Shown here one piece after another: positions 52,229-61,496 of a stretch of 64,000 nucleotides of DNA. Source of the stretch: Hymenobacter tibetensis (GTDB lineage Bacteria; Bacteroidota; Bacteroidia; Cytophagales; Hymenobacteraceae); the NCBI RefSeq assembly GCF_022827545.1, contig NZ_CP094669.1, forward strand, positions 1,082,001 to 1,146,000, written 5' to 3'. A program made the position numbers and the translations under genes. Below the pieces are notes generated by a model. The model worked only from the letters and a program-made list of their open reading frames with translations, was not told where the DNA came from and did not search any database. Position 1 is the stretch's first letter; each line of letters starts with the position of its first letter.

Positions 52229-53752
52229 CTAACTCGTTGTGTCGGCATCAGGTGAGCTTATTGGCCCTAAGCGTATTGTGTCGTGGGTCGGCTCCTGAGT
52301 TTCTCGAATCAGCTCTTGCTCGTCAGTTGGAGCAGCCGGTTCAGGGCTTGGCTCCTCTGTGTTGCTTGTCGAGTCTGGTAGAGTTGCCGTTTCCTGGTTT
52401 GTGGAATCCATAGGCTCCTCGGTATCATCGCCAATAGTAGTTTCCTCTGTTTCTTGCTTCGCCTCTTTAACCGAAGAATAGCGGGCTGGTTCTTCCGACG
52501 TATCGTTGCCGCCCCACGGTACTTGCGTGAGGCCCCAGATACCGAACCCAAAGCCAACGGCTGCCGCCCCCACCAGCGCTACGCGGGATAGCCGCAGCCG
52601 CGAAGATGGCCGGTGGAAAAACTTGGTAGCAGCTCGGGGCGTTGGCCGCTGTGCGGAGGGTACTGCTATGGCTGGAGTAGCAGCCGGCTGGCCCTGAAAC
52701 TGCTCGATGAGTTGGCCGAGCTGCTGAATACGAGCATCAAGTTCCTGGTTGCGAGCGGCTGCTTCGGCTCGGGAAGCACGGATAGCTTCTTCCAGCGCCA
52801 GTTTCTCGCGGGTTTCGGTGGCCAGCCGGGCTTCCAGAGCGGCAGCATCGGTGGTGGCGGCAGGGGCTTGCGCCAACTGGGCGCGTAGCAGCGTGATACT
52901 CGCTTCGCGCTCTGCTTCTCGGGCCTCCATTTCTTGGCGTTGTTGCCCAAGCTCTTGTCTAACTTGCTGCCGCAACTGTTCGAGGTGGTTTTTTTCCTGG
53001 TTGCCAGCAGCTACGGCTGCGGCTGCCGACCCGTACGGTGCATCATGCGGTACGTCTTCGGCTCCAAGCCACCTCCACAATTGCCGGGCTTTCTGCTCCC
53101 AATATCCTTCTTCTCCCGGCGCCGCTTGCTCCTCGTCGGACAGTTCCGCCACTTCCGTGGCTTCTGGGTGCTCGGCAGCCAGATCTTGCGCCCAGTTCGT
53201 TAACTCCGCGTTGCTTAACTGTATTTCGGGGTGAGCAAGCTGGCGTAGTCGGCGTGTGAGGTGCGCCAGGTTATGAAGCAACTGGAAGCTGTCGGCGCCG
53301 GGCTGCGTGCGCAGGTACTGCTCGACCCCTGGCCCATACGTGACGGGAGCTGCAAACAAGGCGAGACCTGTGATAAGCTCCGGTGCCACCTGCCCCGGAC
53401 CTAGCTGCGAAACCAACCAATCGGCCAGCCCTTCTTTCAAGCGCCGAAACTGCCCGAATGGGTTGGTAGCCCCGCCTGTTACGGGCAAGGCTTGCCCATC
53501 AAGCTGCCAGGTGCTGGGGGCCGCTGGCAAGATATCCAACTGCCCCCCGCCGGCCACAAACAAAAGCACCGTTACGCTGTGCGGGCGTATCAACAGGGCA
53601 TCAAACACTTCGCCGCCTTCTTCCACCGCAAAGTTTCCGAGCAGCAACGAAACGGGGGCAGCAGGCTCCGCTTCCAGCGCTGCTTGCACTGCCTCGAATT
53701 GGGCCTGGCGCGTAGCATCAGCAAAGGGTGGAGACAGAAACGTGTGCAGCAT
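52229..53752 (-). CDS. NERD-like coiled-coil membrane protein
   Basis: The 507-residue protein begins MLHTFLSPPFADATRQAQFE. Residues 30-150 resemble a NERD-type nuclease-related domain (EEGGEVFDALLIRPHSVTVL, NPFGQFRRLKEGLADWL). A helical region follows, then a long Gln/Glu/Ala-rich coiled coil (about 255-355), a Pro/Ala linker, one membrane helix (about 388-410, RVALVGAAAVGFGFGIWGL), and an acidic Glu/Thr-rich tail. The NERD domain would be cytosolic and the tail periplasmic, or the reverse. Function unknown. The ATG at 53752 is preferred over an earlier start in the same frame. Confidence 0.6.
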   Translation of the reverse strand: MLHTFLSPPFADATRQAQFEAVQAALEAEPAAPVSLLLGNFAVEEGGEVFDALLIRPHSVTVLLFVAGGGQLDILPAAPSTWQLDGQALPVTGGATNPFGQFRRLKEGLADWLVSQLGPGQVAPELITGLALFAAPVTYGPGVEQYLRTQPGADSFQLLHNLAHLTRRLRQLAHPEIQLSNAELTNWAQDLAAEHPEATEVAELSDEEQAAPGEEGYWEQKARQLWRWLGAEDVPHDAPYGSAAAAVAAGNQEKNHLEQLRQQVRQELGQQRQEMEAREAEREASITLLRAQLAQAPAATTDAAALEARLATETREKLALEEAIRASRAEAAARNQELDARIQQLGQLIEQFQGQPAATPAIAVPSAQRPTPRAATKFFHRPSSRLRLSRVALVGAAAVGFGFGIWGLTQVPWGGNDTSEEPARYSSVKEAKQETEETTIGDDTEEPMDSTNQETATLPDSTSNTEEPSPEPAAPTDEQELIRETQEPTHDTIRLGPISSPDADTTS

Positions 53753-54305
53753 AGCAGGCGAGCAAAAGGGAGAGCGAGGTAGTAAGAGCACTTAAAGTAC
53801 GCAAGGCAACGCAGGTCGGCAGAGAAGTAGCCTGTTTGGCTGGGAGCCAGTACGTGGTGCAACGGCTGTGTTTCTGAACGGTATGGCTTTGGTGCTTGGT
53901 TCCCGCGGCTTCCAACCCAGAAAACTCAGCGTAAAAGAATGCCTTTGCCGCAACAGCGCTTGGCAGCTGCCAGCGCAAATTCAATAACCAATCTAACAGC
54001 AACCACCCAGCATACTACCTAGCTGGCTAGCTAGCCGAGGCTGCGTGAAGCCTGCTCTACATAGGTGTCGACCGCAAAATAGGTACTAGCCGCACGCGCT
54101 ATTACGTGTTTTTCCACCCGACGGGGGCTGTTTAGGACCGTAAGCGTAGAAACTGAATTGACTGATCTGCGCGTATGAGCTCACACTCCACGAAGGTAGG
54201 ACGCCGCAAGCTTGTGCCTAGGTAGGCTCGTAGCTCACTCCAGCAATTGGGTTGGCTGCGCGTAGATCAGCATCTATCATCACACCTTCTAATACACCGA
54301 GTACC
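53753..54305. other. 553-base gap without a gene
   Basis: Frames here are short and resemble no family. A GCTGGCTAGCTAGCC-type palindromic patch lies near 54021-54035. No promoter, RNA or repeat can be assigned. Confidence 0.4.
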
Positions 54306-54566
54306 ATGCCTCTTCATGAACAACTAGATAAAAAGCTCAGTAAAATTTATGAGCCTAAATCCCGCATCGATGATGTGTTCAAGGGCTACGACATCACCTT
54401 TCTCACCAACGAAAATGGCGAGCCAGTAACGCTGTTCTTTGGGAAGCGCCGGCCCGATGGTACCATTACGGGTGAGCGGTTTACGCGCACCATCAAACGG
54501 GTACCGGGCACAATGGAAGTGAAATCCAGCCATTGGGACAACCAAGGCAAGATTATGAATCGGTAG
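54306..54566 (+). CDS. Hypothetical small protein
   Basis: I do not recognise this 86-residue product. It starts MPLHEQLDKKLSKIYEPKSR and has a compact, charged body with DVFKGYDITFLTNENGEPVT, LFFGKRRPDGTITGERFTR and a basic end. It has no signal or membrane segment, so it is cytosolic. The composition and a following hairpin support a real gene. The ATG at 54306 is preferred to a longer frame (to 54252) whose extra residues look random. Confidence 0.65.
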   Translation: MPLHEQLDKKLSKIYEPKSRIDDVFKGYDITFLTNENGEPVTLFFGKRRPDGTITGERFTRTIKRVPGTMEVKSSHWDNQGKIMNR

Positions 54567-54580
54567 GTTTTAGCTGATAC

Positions 54581-54621
54581 CCCACAAGGCGCTAGTTGCA
54601 TAGCGGCTAGTGCCTTGTGGG
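54581..54621. terminator. Hairpin after the small hypothetical gene
   Basis: CCCACAAGGC and CTAG blocks pair with CTAG and GCCTTGTGGG, one mismatch inside. It lies between convergent genes; T content is low. Confidence 0.6.
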
Positions 54622-54660
54622 AGTAAGTGGAGAAGTAAATCGTTGGTTGTCAAATGCTAC

Positions 54661-55863
54661 TTACTCTTTCTGGGCGGCTTGGATGCTTGCCACTAGCTTG
54701 TTGGCCTCATCTGTCGGCTCCTGCTTGCTTTGTGCTAGGCTAATGGCCTCTCGAGCAACTGCCAGGGCATTTGCCTCTTGGTGTAGCTGATGTAGAATCT
54801 CGGCGTGAAGCAGCGTGTTATAATAGTCTTTCTTCTGTTTCAAAATAACGGGCATCAACTGCAAAGCGAGGCGTAAGGCTTCCTGCTGCCGTACGGGTCC
54901 AAGTTCGTTGCCCATGTATTTCACATACTTCACGGTCTTGGTTAGCGTGTATAGGTCAGGGTTAGGATACTGGCTGTAGCGCAGCGTGGCTTGCGTGTAA
55001 GGAATCCAGTCGTGGCCGCCTTCCATAAACTGAATGGTGGCTAGGCTGGTAGCGCGGGCTGTATCAGCGAAATTGCCGGCTATGAGCTGTTTGACTTGTT
55101 GAAACGCAACTGCATTTTTGGCAACACCAGCCTCGAAGGCGAGGCTACTAATGATGCCATCGGCCTTCTGGCGGATTTCGGTGGGCGTGTAGAAAGGACC
55201 GAATGCAGCTTGGTTTTGCAGAAAAAACAAATCAACCTGCGGACTACTATGCTTGTAAAGCAAGCGTAGGTTTTTCTCGGTGCGTAGTTGCCCAGTGCTT
55301 TGGGTTTTCATGTAGGCGGCTACCACTTCTTCGGCTGGGCTTGTCTTCATCGTAGCGCCTGCTGCCGCTGAAGCGGTGGCATACAGATATAAAAACGCCG
55401 CCGACCGTTCACCAGCTTGGTAGCGGCGTTGCAAGCCGTAGAAAGCAAGTGCGGGGTTAAACGCCGTTTCACCGTCAGTAACCAGAGCGGCCGCGGGCTT
55501 ACCCGAACTGCTGCGGTGCAGCAACGTACCGTCGGCCGCGAAAAACAGGTAGGTTGGGAAGCCCACAATATCGTGTTGCTTGGCAAAGCCAATGCCTTCT
55601 CCCTTTTCCAGATCCAGCCGGTAGCTCACGAATTTATCGTTGAAGTAGGCACCAGCTGCCGCCTCGCGCAAGGTGGTTTTCTCCATTTCGTGGCAAGGGC
55701 TGCAATGCTCCGAGGTGCCAAATACAAAAATGGGCTTGCCCAACTTTTTGGCTTGTGTTTGTACTTCGTTCCAGGTGCCGGCTACAAACCGAATGCCTTC
55801 GTCTTGACCTTGAGCTGACCTTGTTGCCAAGCTTAACAATACCCAAATCAGTAGATTCTTCAT
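54661..55863 (-). CDS. Exported thioredoxin-fold protein
   Basis: The 400-residue protein has a signal peptide (1-19). The thioredoxin-like domain (about 25-140) has FGTSEHCSPCHEMEKTTL with the redox pair C54 and C57 (Cys-Ser-Pro-Cys), then FVSYRLDLEKGEGIGFAKQH and GFPTYLFF. The C-terminal 250 residues are helical, probably TPR-like repeats. It likely acts in periplasmic disulfide reduction or cytochrome maturation; the partner is unknown. Divergent from the ABC exporter gene. Confidence 0.85.
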   Translation of the reverse strand: MKNLLIWVLLSLATRSAQGQDEGIRFVAGTWNEVQTQAKKLGKPIFVFGTSEHCSPCHEMEKTTLREAAAGAYFNDKFVSYRLDLEKGEGIGFAKQHDIVGFPTYLFFAADGTLLHRSSSGKPAAALVTDGETAFNPALAFYGLQRRYQAGERSAAFLYLYATASAAAGATMKTSPAEEVVAAYMKTQSTGQLRTEKNLRLLYKHSSPQVDLFFLQNQAAFGPFYTPTEIRQKADGIISSLAFEAGVAKNAVAFQQVKQLIAGNFADTARATSLATIQFMEGGHDWIPYTQATLRYSQYPNPDLYTLTKTVKYVKYMGNELGPVRQQEALRLALQLMPVILKQKKDYYNTLLHAEILHQLHQEANALAVAREAISLAQSKQEPTDEANKLVASIQAAQKE

Positions 55864-56009
55864 GCGTGATAACGTAATGGATGAGCTAGGTAAATGGCTG
55901 CTTGCAGCGTAGCTATTGGCGCTGCTGGAATATAGCGTATTTCATCTAGAATAACTGCCAAAACGGCGGTTCGTGTACTCCGGTCCGAAGGTTGCCGTAT
56001 GCTGGGCTT

Positions 56010-57890
56010 ATGTCTTGGATATCATCTGTTTTAACCAAAGTCTCCGCTAAAGCGCCCCGTCCTGATGGCAAGCCGGCGCTATCGGTACGAGAGCGGTTTT
56101 CGGCGCTCAAAAACCTACCGGAATTTCTCCGCCTTATTTGGCAGACCAGTCCTGCCCTAACGCTCGGTAACGTAGGGTTGCGTCTGCTCCGGGCCGCTTT
56201 ACCCGTGGCCATGCTGTATGTAGGCCAGCTCATTCTGGATGCCGTGGTGCAGCTTAGCCGCCAGCCTGCTCCCGAGCGGCTGCTCACCCCGGTGCTCACG
56301 CTCGTGGCTATGGAGTTCGGTCTGGCCATTCTCTCCGATGCCCTTGGGCGCGGTGTGGCCCTGCTCGACTCGTTGCTTGGCGACTTGTTTGCCAACCGCA
56401 CTTCTGTGCGCCTCATGCAGCACGCCGCCGAGCTAGACCTCGACCAGTTCGAGGACAGCGCCTTCTACGACAAGTTGGAGCGCGCCCGCCGGCAGACCTT
56501 GTCGCGGACGGTGCTCATGGCGCAGGTGCTCAGCCAGGCACAGGATGCTATTACGATGGCCTTCCTGTCGGTCGGGCTGGTGGCTTTCAATCCGTGGTTG
56601 CTGCTACTGTTACTGATTGCCGTTATTCCGGCCTTCTTGGGCGAGTCGCACTTCAACGAGCGTAGCTACTCTCTGGTACACGGCTGGACCCCCGAGCGCC
56701 GTGAACTAGACTACCTGCGCCAAACCGGTGCCTCCGACGAAACGGCCAAGGAGGTGAAGATCTTTGGCCTATCCGAGTTCTTAATCGAGCGGTTCAAGAT
56801 GCTCTCTGATGAGTTCTATCAGAAAAACAAGGACCTGGTAATTCGCCGGGCCGGTTGGGGTACATTTTTCGCAGGAGTGGGCGCGGCCGGCTACTACGCT
56901 GCCTACGTCTACATTATCAGCCAAGCCGTGCGTGGGCAGATTTCCATTGGGCAGCTCACATTTCTGGCGGGGTCCTTCGGCCGGATGCGGGGATTGCTGG
57001 AAGGCATCCTGAGCCGCTTCAGCAGCGTGGCCGATGGCGCACTGTACTTGCAAGACTTTTTCGACTTCTTTCACCTCAAGCCCCGCATTATTCGCCCTGA
57101 TGCTACGCAGTTCGTGCGGCCGTTTCCGCAGCCGATCCGGCAGGGGTTTGTGTTCGAGAATGTGGGCTTCAAGTACCGCAACGCCGAAAAGTGGGCACTG
57201 CGCAACCTCAACTTCGAGCTTCAAGCGGGCGAAAAGCTGGCCTTAGTTGGTGAGAATGGAGCCGGCAAAACCACGCTTGTCAAATTGCTTTCCCGTCTCT
57301 ACGACCCCACCGAAGGGCGTATTCTGCTCGACGGCCACGACCTGCGTGAGTACGACCCCGCCGAGTTGCGCCAGGAAATAGGCGTGATATTCCAGGACTT
57401 TGTGCGCTTCCAGCTTCCAGCCGGTCAAAACCTGGCTGTGGGCCGCATCGAAGAAAAGGAAAACCGCCCGCGCATCGAGCAAGCCGCCGCCCAGAGCCTC
57501 GCCGACTCCGTAATTGCCAAATTGCCCCAGGGCTACGACCAGATGATAGGCCGCCGGTTCAACGGCGGTGTGGACCTAAGCGGTGGCGAATGGCAGAAGA
57601 TTGCGCTAGGCCGTGCCTACATGCGCGACGCCCAATTGCTCATCCTCGATGAGCCCACTGCCGCCCTCGATGCTCGCGCTGAATACGAGGTGTTTCAGCG
57701 CTTCAATGAACTCACGAAAGGCAAAACGGCCGTGCTCATCTCGCACCGCTTCAGCACCGTCCGGATGGCCGACCGGATTTTGGTGGTGGAGAATGGCAAG
57801 AGCGTTGAAATTGGTAGCCACGAAGAACTGCTGGCGCGTGGCGGGCGCTACGCGGAGTTGTTTCAGCTGCAAGCTGCTGGGTATCGGTAG
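56010..57890 (+). CDS. ABC exporter, fused membrane and ATPase domains
   Basis: The 626-residue half-transporter has six membrane helices (about 50-330) and an ATPase domain (about 375-620). It has Walker A GENGAGKTTLVKLL, the signature DLSGGEWQKIALGRAYM, Walker B LLILDEPTAALDARAEYE and the switch histidine SHRFSTVRMADRI. The layout matches MsbA/multidrug-type exporters that act as dimers. The substrate is unknown; a lipid or peptide is possible. The ATG at 56010 is chosen over a TTG at 55992. Confidence 0.93.
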   Translation: MSWISSVLTKVSAKAPRPDGKPALSVRERFSALKNLPEFLRLIWQTSPALTLGNVGLRLLRAALPVAMLYVGQLILDAVVQLSRQPAPERLLTPVLTLVAMEFGLAILSDALGRGVALLDSLLGDLFANRTSVRLMQHAAELDLDQFEDSAFYDKLERARRQTLSRTVLMAQVLSQAQDAITMAFLSVGLVAFNPWLLLLLLIAVIPAFLGESHFNERSYSLVHGWTPERRELDYLRQTGASDETAKEVKIFGLSEFLIERFKMLSDEFYQKNKDLVIRRAGWGTFFAGVGAAGYYAAYVYIISQAVRGQISIGQLTFLAGSFGRMRGLLEGILSRFSSVADGALYLQDFFDFFHLKPRIIRPDATQFVRPFPQPIRQGFVFENVGFKYRNAEKWALRNLNFELQAGEKLALVGENGAGKTTLVKLLSRLYDPTEGRILLDGHDLREYDPAELRQEIGVIFQDFVRFQLPAGQNLAVGRIEEKENRPRIEQAAAQSLADSVIAKLPQGYDQMIGRRFNGGVDLSGGEWQKIALGRAYMRDAQLLILDEPTAALDARAEYEVFQRFNELTKGKTAVLISHRFSTVRMADRILVVENGKSVEIGSHEELLARGGRYAELFQLQAAGYR

Positions 57891-58006
57891 GAGGGAAGGG
57901 CAGCGCGAGGCAACAATACTGTAAAGTTCGGACCCGCTATATTTCCCGCGCTGCCTGTAGCTTGCAGCGTTTATTCCCTTGGGTTTATATCGTGTTGGTT
58001 TGCGCT

Positions 58007-58753
58007 ATGAAGAATACCGTGTGCCTGCTGCTAAGCGGGTTGATTCTGTGGGCATTCAGATTTGCTGCTGCAGCGCCGGTCGTTGCAACGAAAGTGTACG
58101 TCATTTCACTGACGGGAAGTGAGGTGCATGAGAAGCCGTCTTTTCAGGCGAGAGTAGTGCGCAAACTTCCGATTGGCACAGCCGTGGATGTGGTGCAAAC
58201 TATAGCGTCGGATGATGTGAAACAGGTGGGCGCCGGTTTTGCCCTGCAGGGCGACTGGATGAAAGTGACGGCCCCCGGGTACACAGGCTATGTCTTCAGC
58301 TCCGACGTCACGAAGCGCAAGCCGGAAGTCAAGAAAAGCGCCGACGGGCTGCTGAGTGTCGATTTGCTTGGAGTTAAAAAGAGCAGCCGAGTGGAGAAAA
58401 AGAAACAACCCACCGGCAACAAGAACAGCCCCGCCGACTACGCAGTCCTTGAAACGACGGAGTATGCAAACTGCACTTACACCACCACTACGTATGATGG
58501 CTGTTTTGATCATAACTATACATTCCGGCATCTGACGCTGCCTGAGGTGTATCACCACATGATAAGCAGCTACGCCGAAAACGAATACGATCATAGCCTC
58601 AAGGCCACGAAGCTAGAGCAGCCCAAACTGCTATCCAGAAAAGGGAATGTGTATAGGTTTACATGCGGATTTGGGGGCAGCGCCACGCAGGACTTGAAGC
58701 TCACGGTTCAAGGAAACGGCGTCATCACTATTTCTTCCTACGACTGCACCTGA
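58007..58753 (+). CDS. Exported SH3-domain protein
   Basis: The 248-residue protein has a signal peptide (about 1-24, ending FAAAAP). A bacterial SH3 domain at about 30-95 has VYVISLTGSEVHEKPSFQAR and GDWMKVTAPGYTGYVFSSDV. A basic linker leads to a cysteine-containing C-terminal domain (ANCTYTTTTYDGCFDHNYTF, and RFTCGF ... SSYDCT) with possible disulfides. The SH3 part may bind peptidoglycan peptides. The C-terminal domain is not recognised. The ATG at 58007 is chosen over a TTG at 57962. Confidence 0.75.
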   Translation: MKNTVCLLLSGLILWAFRFAAAAPVVATKVYVISLTGSEVHEKPSFQARVVRKLPIGTAVDVVQTIASDDVKQVGAGFALQGDWMKVTAPGYTGYVFSSDVTKRKPEVKKSADGLLSVDLLGVKKSSRVEKKKQPTGNKNSPADYAVLETTEYANCTYTTTTYDGCFDHNYTFRHLTLPEVYHHMISSYAENEYDHSLKATKLEQPKLLSRKGNVYRFTCGFGGSATQDLKLTVQGNGVITISSYDCT

Positions 58754-58800
58754 TGGTACTCAACGGCGCGGCCACACTAGCATTCATAGCACATAGAACC

Positions 58801-59256
58801 ATGCTTCAGTATACTTTCAAAGAGTTTCTGGCTTCCACTGACGAGGACATGGAACCTGTTGTGCACTTGCTGGCCGCGGCGCTGGAAAGCTCTGTTGCTG
58901 AACTACGCGCCGACCTACGCTACCAGCAGGCCCACCAGCCAGTACAGGCGTGGCTGACTTTTTCTGAGGGCCAACTAGTGGGCTGCAAGCTCGGTTATGA
59001 GCGGAAGCCCGGGCAATATTATAGCTGGTTGGGTGGCGTGCATCCTGACTTTCGCGGCCAAGGCATTGCCCGTGAGTTGATGCTTCGGCAGCACGGGTGG
59101 TGTCCGCAGCACGGCTACGGCCGCATCCGCACCCAGACCTACAACCACTGGCGTGCTATGCTGCTTCTGAACCTACGCGTAGGGTTCGATATTGTGGGCA
59201 CGGTGCAAGGTCCGCGCGGGTTGGTTATCGTGCTAGAGAAGGAAGTAACGGCGTAA
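58801..59256 (+). CDS. GNAT-family N-acetyltransferase
   Basis: The 151-residue protein has the acetyl-CoA binding motif LGGVHPDFRGQGIARELMLR (Arg/Gln-x-x-Gly-x-Gly/Ala) at about residues 75-100. A beta4-like AWLTFSEGQLVGCKLGYERK precedes it and RVGFDIVGTVQGP follows. The substrate is unknown. The ATG at 58801 gives the standard GNAT length; a longer frame from 58663 overlaps the upstream gene and is ignored. Confidence 0.88.
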   Translation: MLQYTFKEFLASTDEDMEPVVHLLAAALESSVAELRADLRYQQAHQPVQAWLTFSEGQLVGCKLGYERKPGQYYSWLGGVHPDFRGQGIARELMLRQHGWCPQHGYGRIRTQTYNHWRAMLLLNLRVGFDIVGTVQGPRGLVIVLEKEVTA

Positions 59257-59467
59257 ACGGGCTACCAGTAAGCGCTACATGGGCGGATATAGCCCTGTTT
59301 TTGTGCTTGTGCGCGGTGGAGAAAAGGCTGGGAACGGTAGTTGAGCTGCAGAGCGGGAACGGGTTAGGTAACAGAAAAAATTGCGGGTTTAGAGCTGAAC
59401 ATCAGCATCTAACCTTTAAATACTTTCGTAACTTGAAGCCTGTGATTCCCCTCATGTCTGCCACGTT

Positions 59468-60073
59468 ATGAAATTCATTTCTACTCTTTTTGTGGGCTCC
59501 AGCTTAGCCCTGGCCTTGTCGGGGTGCTTTGCGGCCCGCGAAGCCCGTGTTGAATCCGACTACAGCTACGCTGGCGCTTTTCGTCGCTACCGCACCTACG
59601 AGTTTGTAACGGGCGAAGGGTTAGCCGCTGATACTAGCAAACTGGGTGAAGTGCTGCGCGACGCCATCCGAACGCGCATGAAGGTGCAGGGCTACAAACC
59701 CAGCAAGCGCCGCCCCGATCTGTTGGTGAACTTTCGGGTGTACGAAGGCGACATGCGCTTTCGCGGCTACGCCCAAGAAGATATTTCGCGCTGGGTGAAT
59801 GAAGAGAAAATAGAAGACGACGAAACGCCCGCCGAACAGCGCACCGGCTACCAGCCCGTTCGGATGTTGCTCGCCGAAGGTACCCTCCTCATTACCTTAA
59901 TTGACAACCGCACCAACCGCGCCGTTTGGAACGGTTACGCCTCAGGCGTAACGGTGCCTACCGGCGTGCAAGGCGAAGTAGTGCTACGCCGCTCAGTCCG
60001 CTCCATCTTCGACCAGTATCGGGTATTCACGGCTGGCTACCTGGATGGCAACAACCGAGAGACAGAAGAATAA
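59468..60073 (+). CDS. DUF4136-type lipoprotein
   Basis: The 201-residue protein has a signal peptide with lipobox LALSGC (about C20). The DUF4136 core includes DYSYAGAFRRYRTYEFV, RTRMKVQGYKPSKRRPDLLV, and LITLIDNRTNRAVWNGYASG. Members are exported lipoproteins of unknown role in many Bacteroidota and Proteobacteria. Lgt in this window would modify it. Transcribed alone. Confidence 0.88.
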   Translation: MKFISTLFVGSSLALALSGCFAAREARVESDYSYAGAFRRYRTYEFVTGEGLAADTSKLGEVLRDAIRTRMKVQGYKPSKRRPDLLVNFRVYEGDMRFRGYAQEDISRWVNEEKIEDDETPAEQRTGYQPVRMLLAEGTLLITLIDNRTNRAVWNGYASGVTVPTGVQGEVVLRRSVRSIFDQYRVFTAGYLDGNNRETEE

Positions 60074-60095
60074 ACCAAGAGTAGAGCCCAACGAA

Positions 60096-60157
60096 AAGGC
60101 CTGCTTTGCGGCCCTACCCCTGACGAATAACCGGGGAAGGGCTGCAAAGCAGGCCTT
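60096..60157. repeat. 25-bp inverted repeat after the DUF4136 gene
   Basis: AAGGCCTGCTTTGC and a GC-rich extension pair over 25 bases with two mismatches, around a 12-base loop. No T-run. It may be a strong hairpin terminator or a dispersed palindrome. Confidence 0.65.
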
Positions 60158-60319
60158 GGTGCTGTAGGCAGACCACTTAGAAAGGCAAGAACCCTTGTTG
60201 TTCCGGCAGTTCGCGCATCAAGTGAAGAGAGTAGTCTAGATTGCTGCGTGGAAGCAGTACTTTACTTGAGGCGTGAAATGTTGGAGTGACAGGCGCTGTT
60301 TAGGATACCTCCTAGCAGG

Positions 60320-61240
60320 CTACCGCCGGTTCGATGGAATCCGGAACTGTAGCCCGATGCTCGGTACAACCGTTAGGCCGCTGAGGCTGGCTGTTTTGTT
60401 GTTAAGCAGCTGATACGTGCCGTAGTTTTGGTAGTAGATACCCACCGAAGGAATGATATAGACGTAGCGGTAGCCCAACTTGGCATTCACGAAGCCGCCA
60501 AAAGAAGGAAAATTGCTTTTTTGATCGAGTATGCTCGGCACTTTGACGTTGCCATTAACTATCCGATTAGGCTCAAATCCATAGCGCAGAAACGTGTGCG
60601 TGTATACCACCCCGTAGGATACAGCGCCAATTTCCTCTTCAGCCCCAAACGAATGGCTGAAAACCAGCGGCACGATGATGTCGCGACGGGTGGCCCGAAA
60701 GCCCAGGATGTTGTTGATGTTGTCGAGAAAGGGCAGGCTGGGCAGGCTGGCGCGCTGCGTAGCGAACTGCAACCCAATGCTGGCGTAGTTGGCACCGGCG
60801 GGCCCACCCGGGCGCTCTACGGTACCTGTAGGCCCCATAAACTGATAGGCCGCGTCGAAGACGTGCGAGCCAAATGCGTACTTGTAGCCCACGTCGAGCC
60901 GGTCGAGGGCGCCGTAGCGCACATATAGGTCCGAAGAGGGGCGCACTGGGTCGAGCACGTAGGCCAGAGCCGCTACCTGTAGGTTGTCGATGGTGCCGGA
61001 ATACCCCACCGTATCCTTGCCAACCGTGGCGGCTGCCGCCGATTTCAGCGCCGCCCCTGTTTTGCTGATAGTTTCGGAGGCCACGTTGAATGCTAGGTTG
61101 CCGCCCACTCGAAACTCGCCTTTCGGCGTGACCTTACCGGTGCTTACAATGGTGCGCGGGGCAGTGCAGGAACCGAAAAGTAGGGTAGCGGCGGCCAGAA
61201 CTGTAAGGGCCGGCCGGCTGAAGTGGAAAGACCAGGTCAT
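60320..61240 (-). CDS. Outer-membrane beta-barrel-like lipoprotein
   Basis: The 306-residue protein has a signal peptide with a lipobox-like LLFGSC (about C25). The rest is beta-rich with alternating strands (LYVRYGALDRLDVGYKYAFG, FVNAKLGYRYVYIIPSVGIY, SGLTVVPSIGLQFRIP), consistent with a small barrel. The N-terminus (RTIVSTGKVTPKGEFRVGGN) is family-typical for Bacteroidota barrel lipoproteins. No function can be assigned. Confidence 0.65.
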   Translation of the reverse strand: MTWSFHFSRPALTVLAAATLLFGSCTAPRTIVSTGKVTPKGEFRVGGNLAFNVASETISKTGAALKSAAAATVGKDTVGYSGTIDNLQVAALAYVLDPVRPSSDLYVRYGALDRLDVGYKYAFGSHVFDAAYQFMGPTGTVERPGGPAGANYASIGLQFATQRASLPSLPFLDNINNILGFRATRRDIIVPLVFSHSFGAEEEIGAVSYGVVYTHTFLRYGFEPNRIVNGNVKVPSILDQKSNFPSFGGFVNAKLGYRYVYIIPSVGIYYQNYGTYQLLNNKTASLSGLTVVPSIGLQFRIPSNRR

Positions 61241-61496
61241 AGAAAAGAAACGCAGAAAGCAAGGAGAGTCGGTACGGATAGCAGTTTTACCAAAACCGCG
61301 CCGAAAGTTAGTGAAGCTCCTGTTGCATCTGTGTGTTACCTGCTTTCCAGGGCCACGGGCTGCTGCCCTTCCGCGGAAACGGTGTGTGTATGTGGGGCCA
61401 GAATAGTTCGGTGGGGTGCGAACGGCTGAGTTTCCAAATGAAGTTGTTACTTCACCACTTCAACAAGTAACAAGGCTATACGTCATCTTTATAACC

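Noticed and set aside
53753..54305. Short frames in the gap before the small hypothetical gene
   Set aside because: All are shadows or random-looking; no supporting signal.
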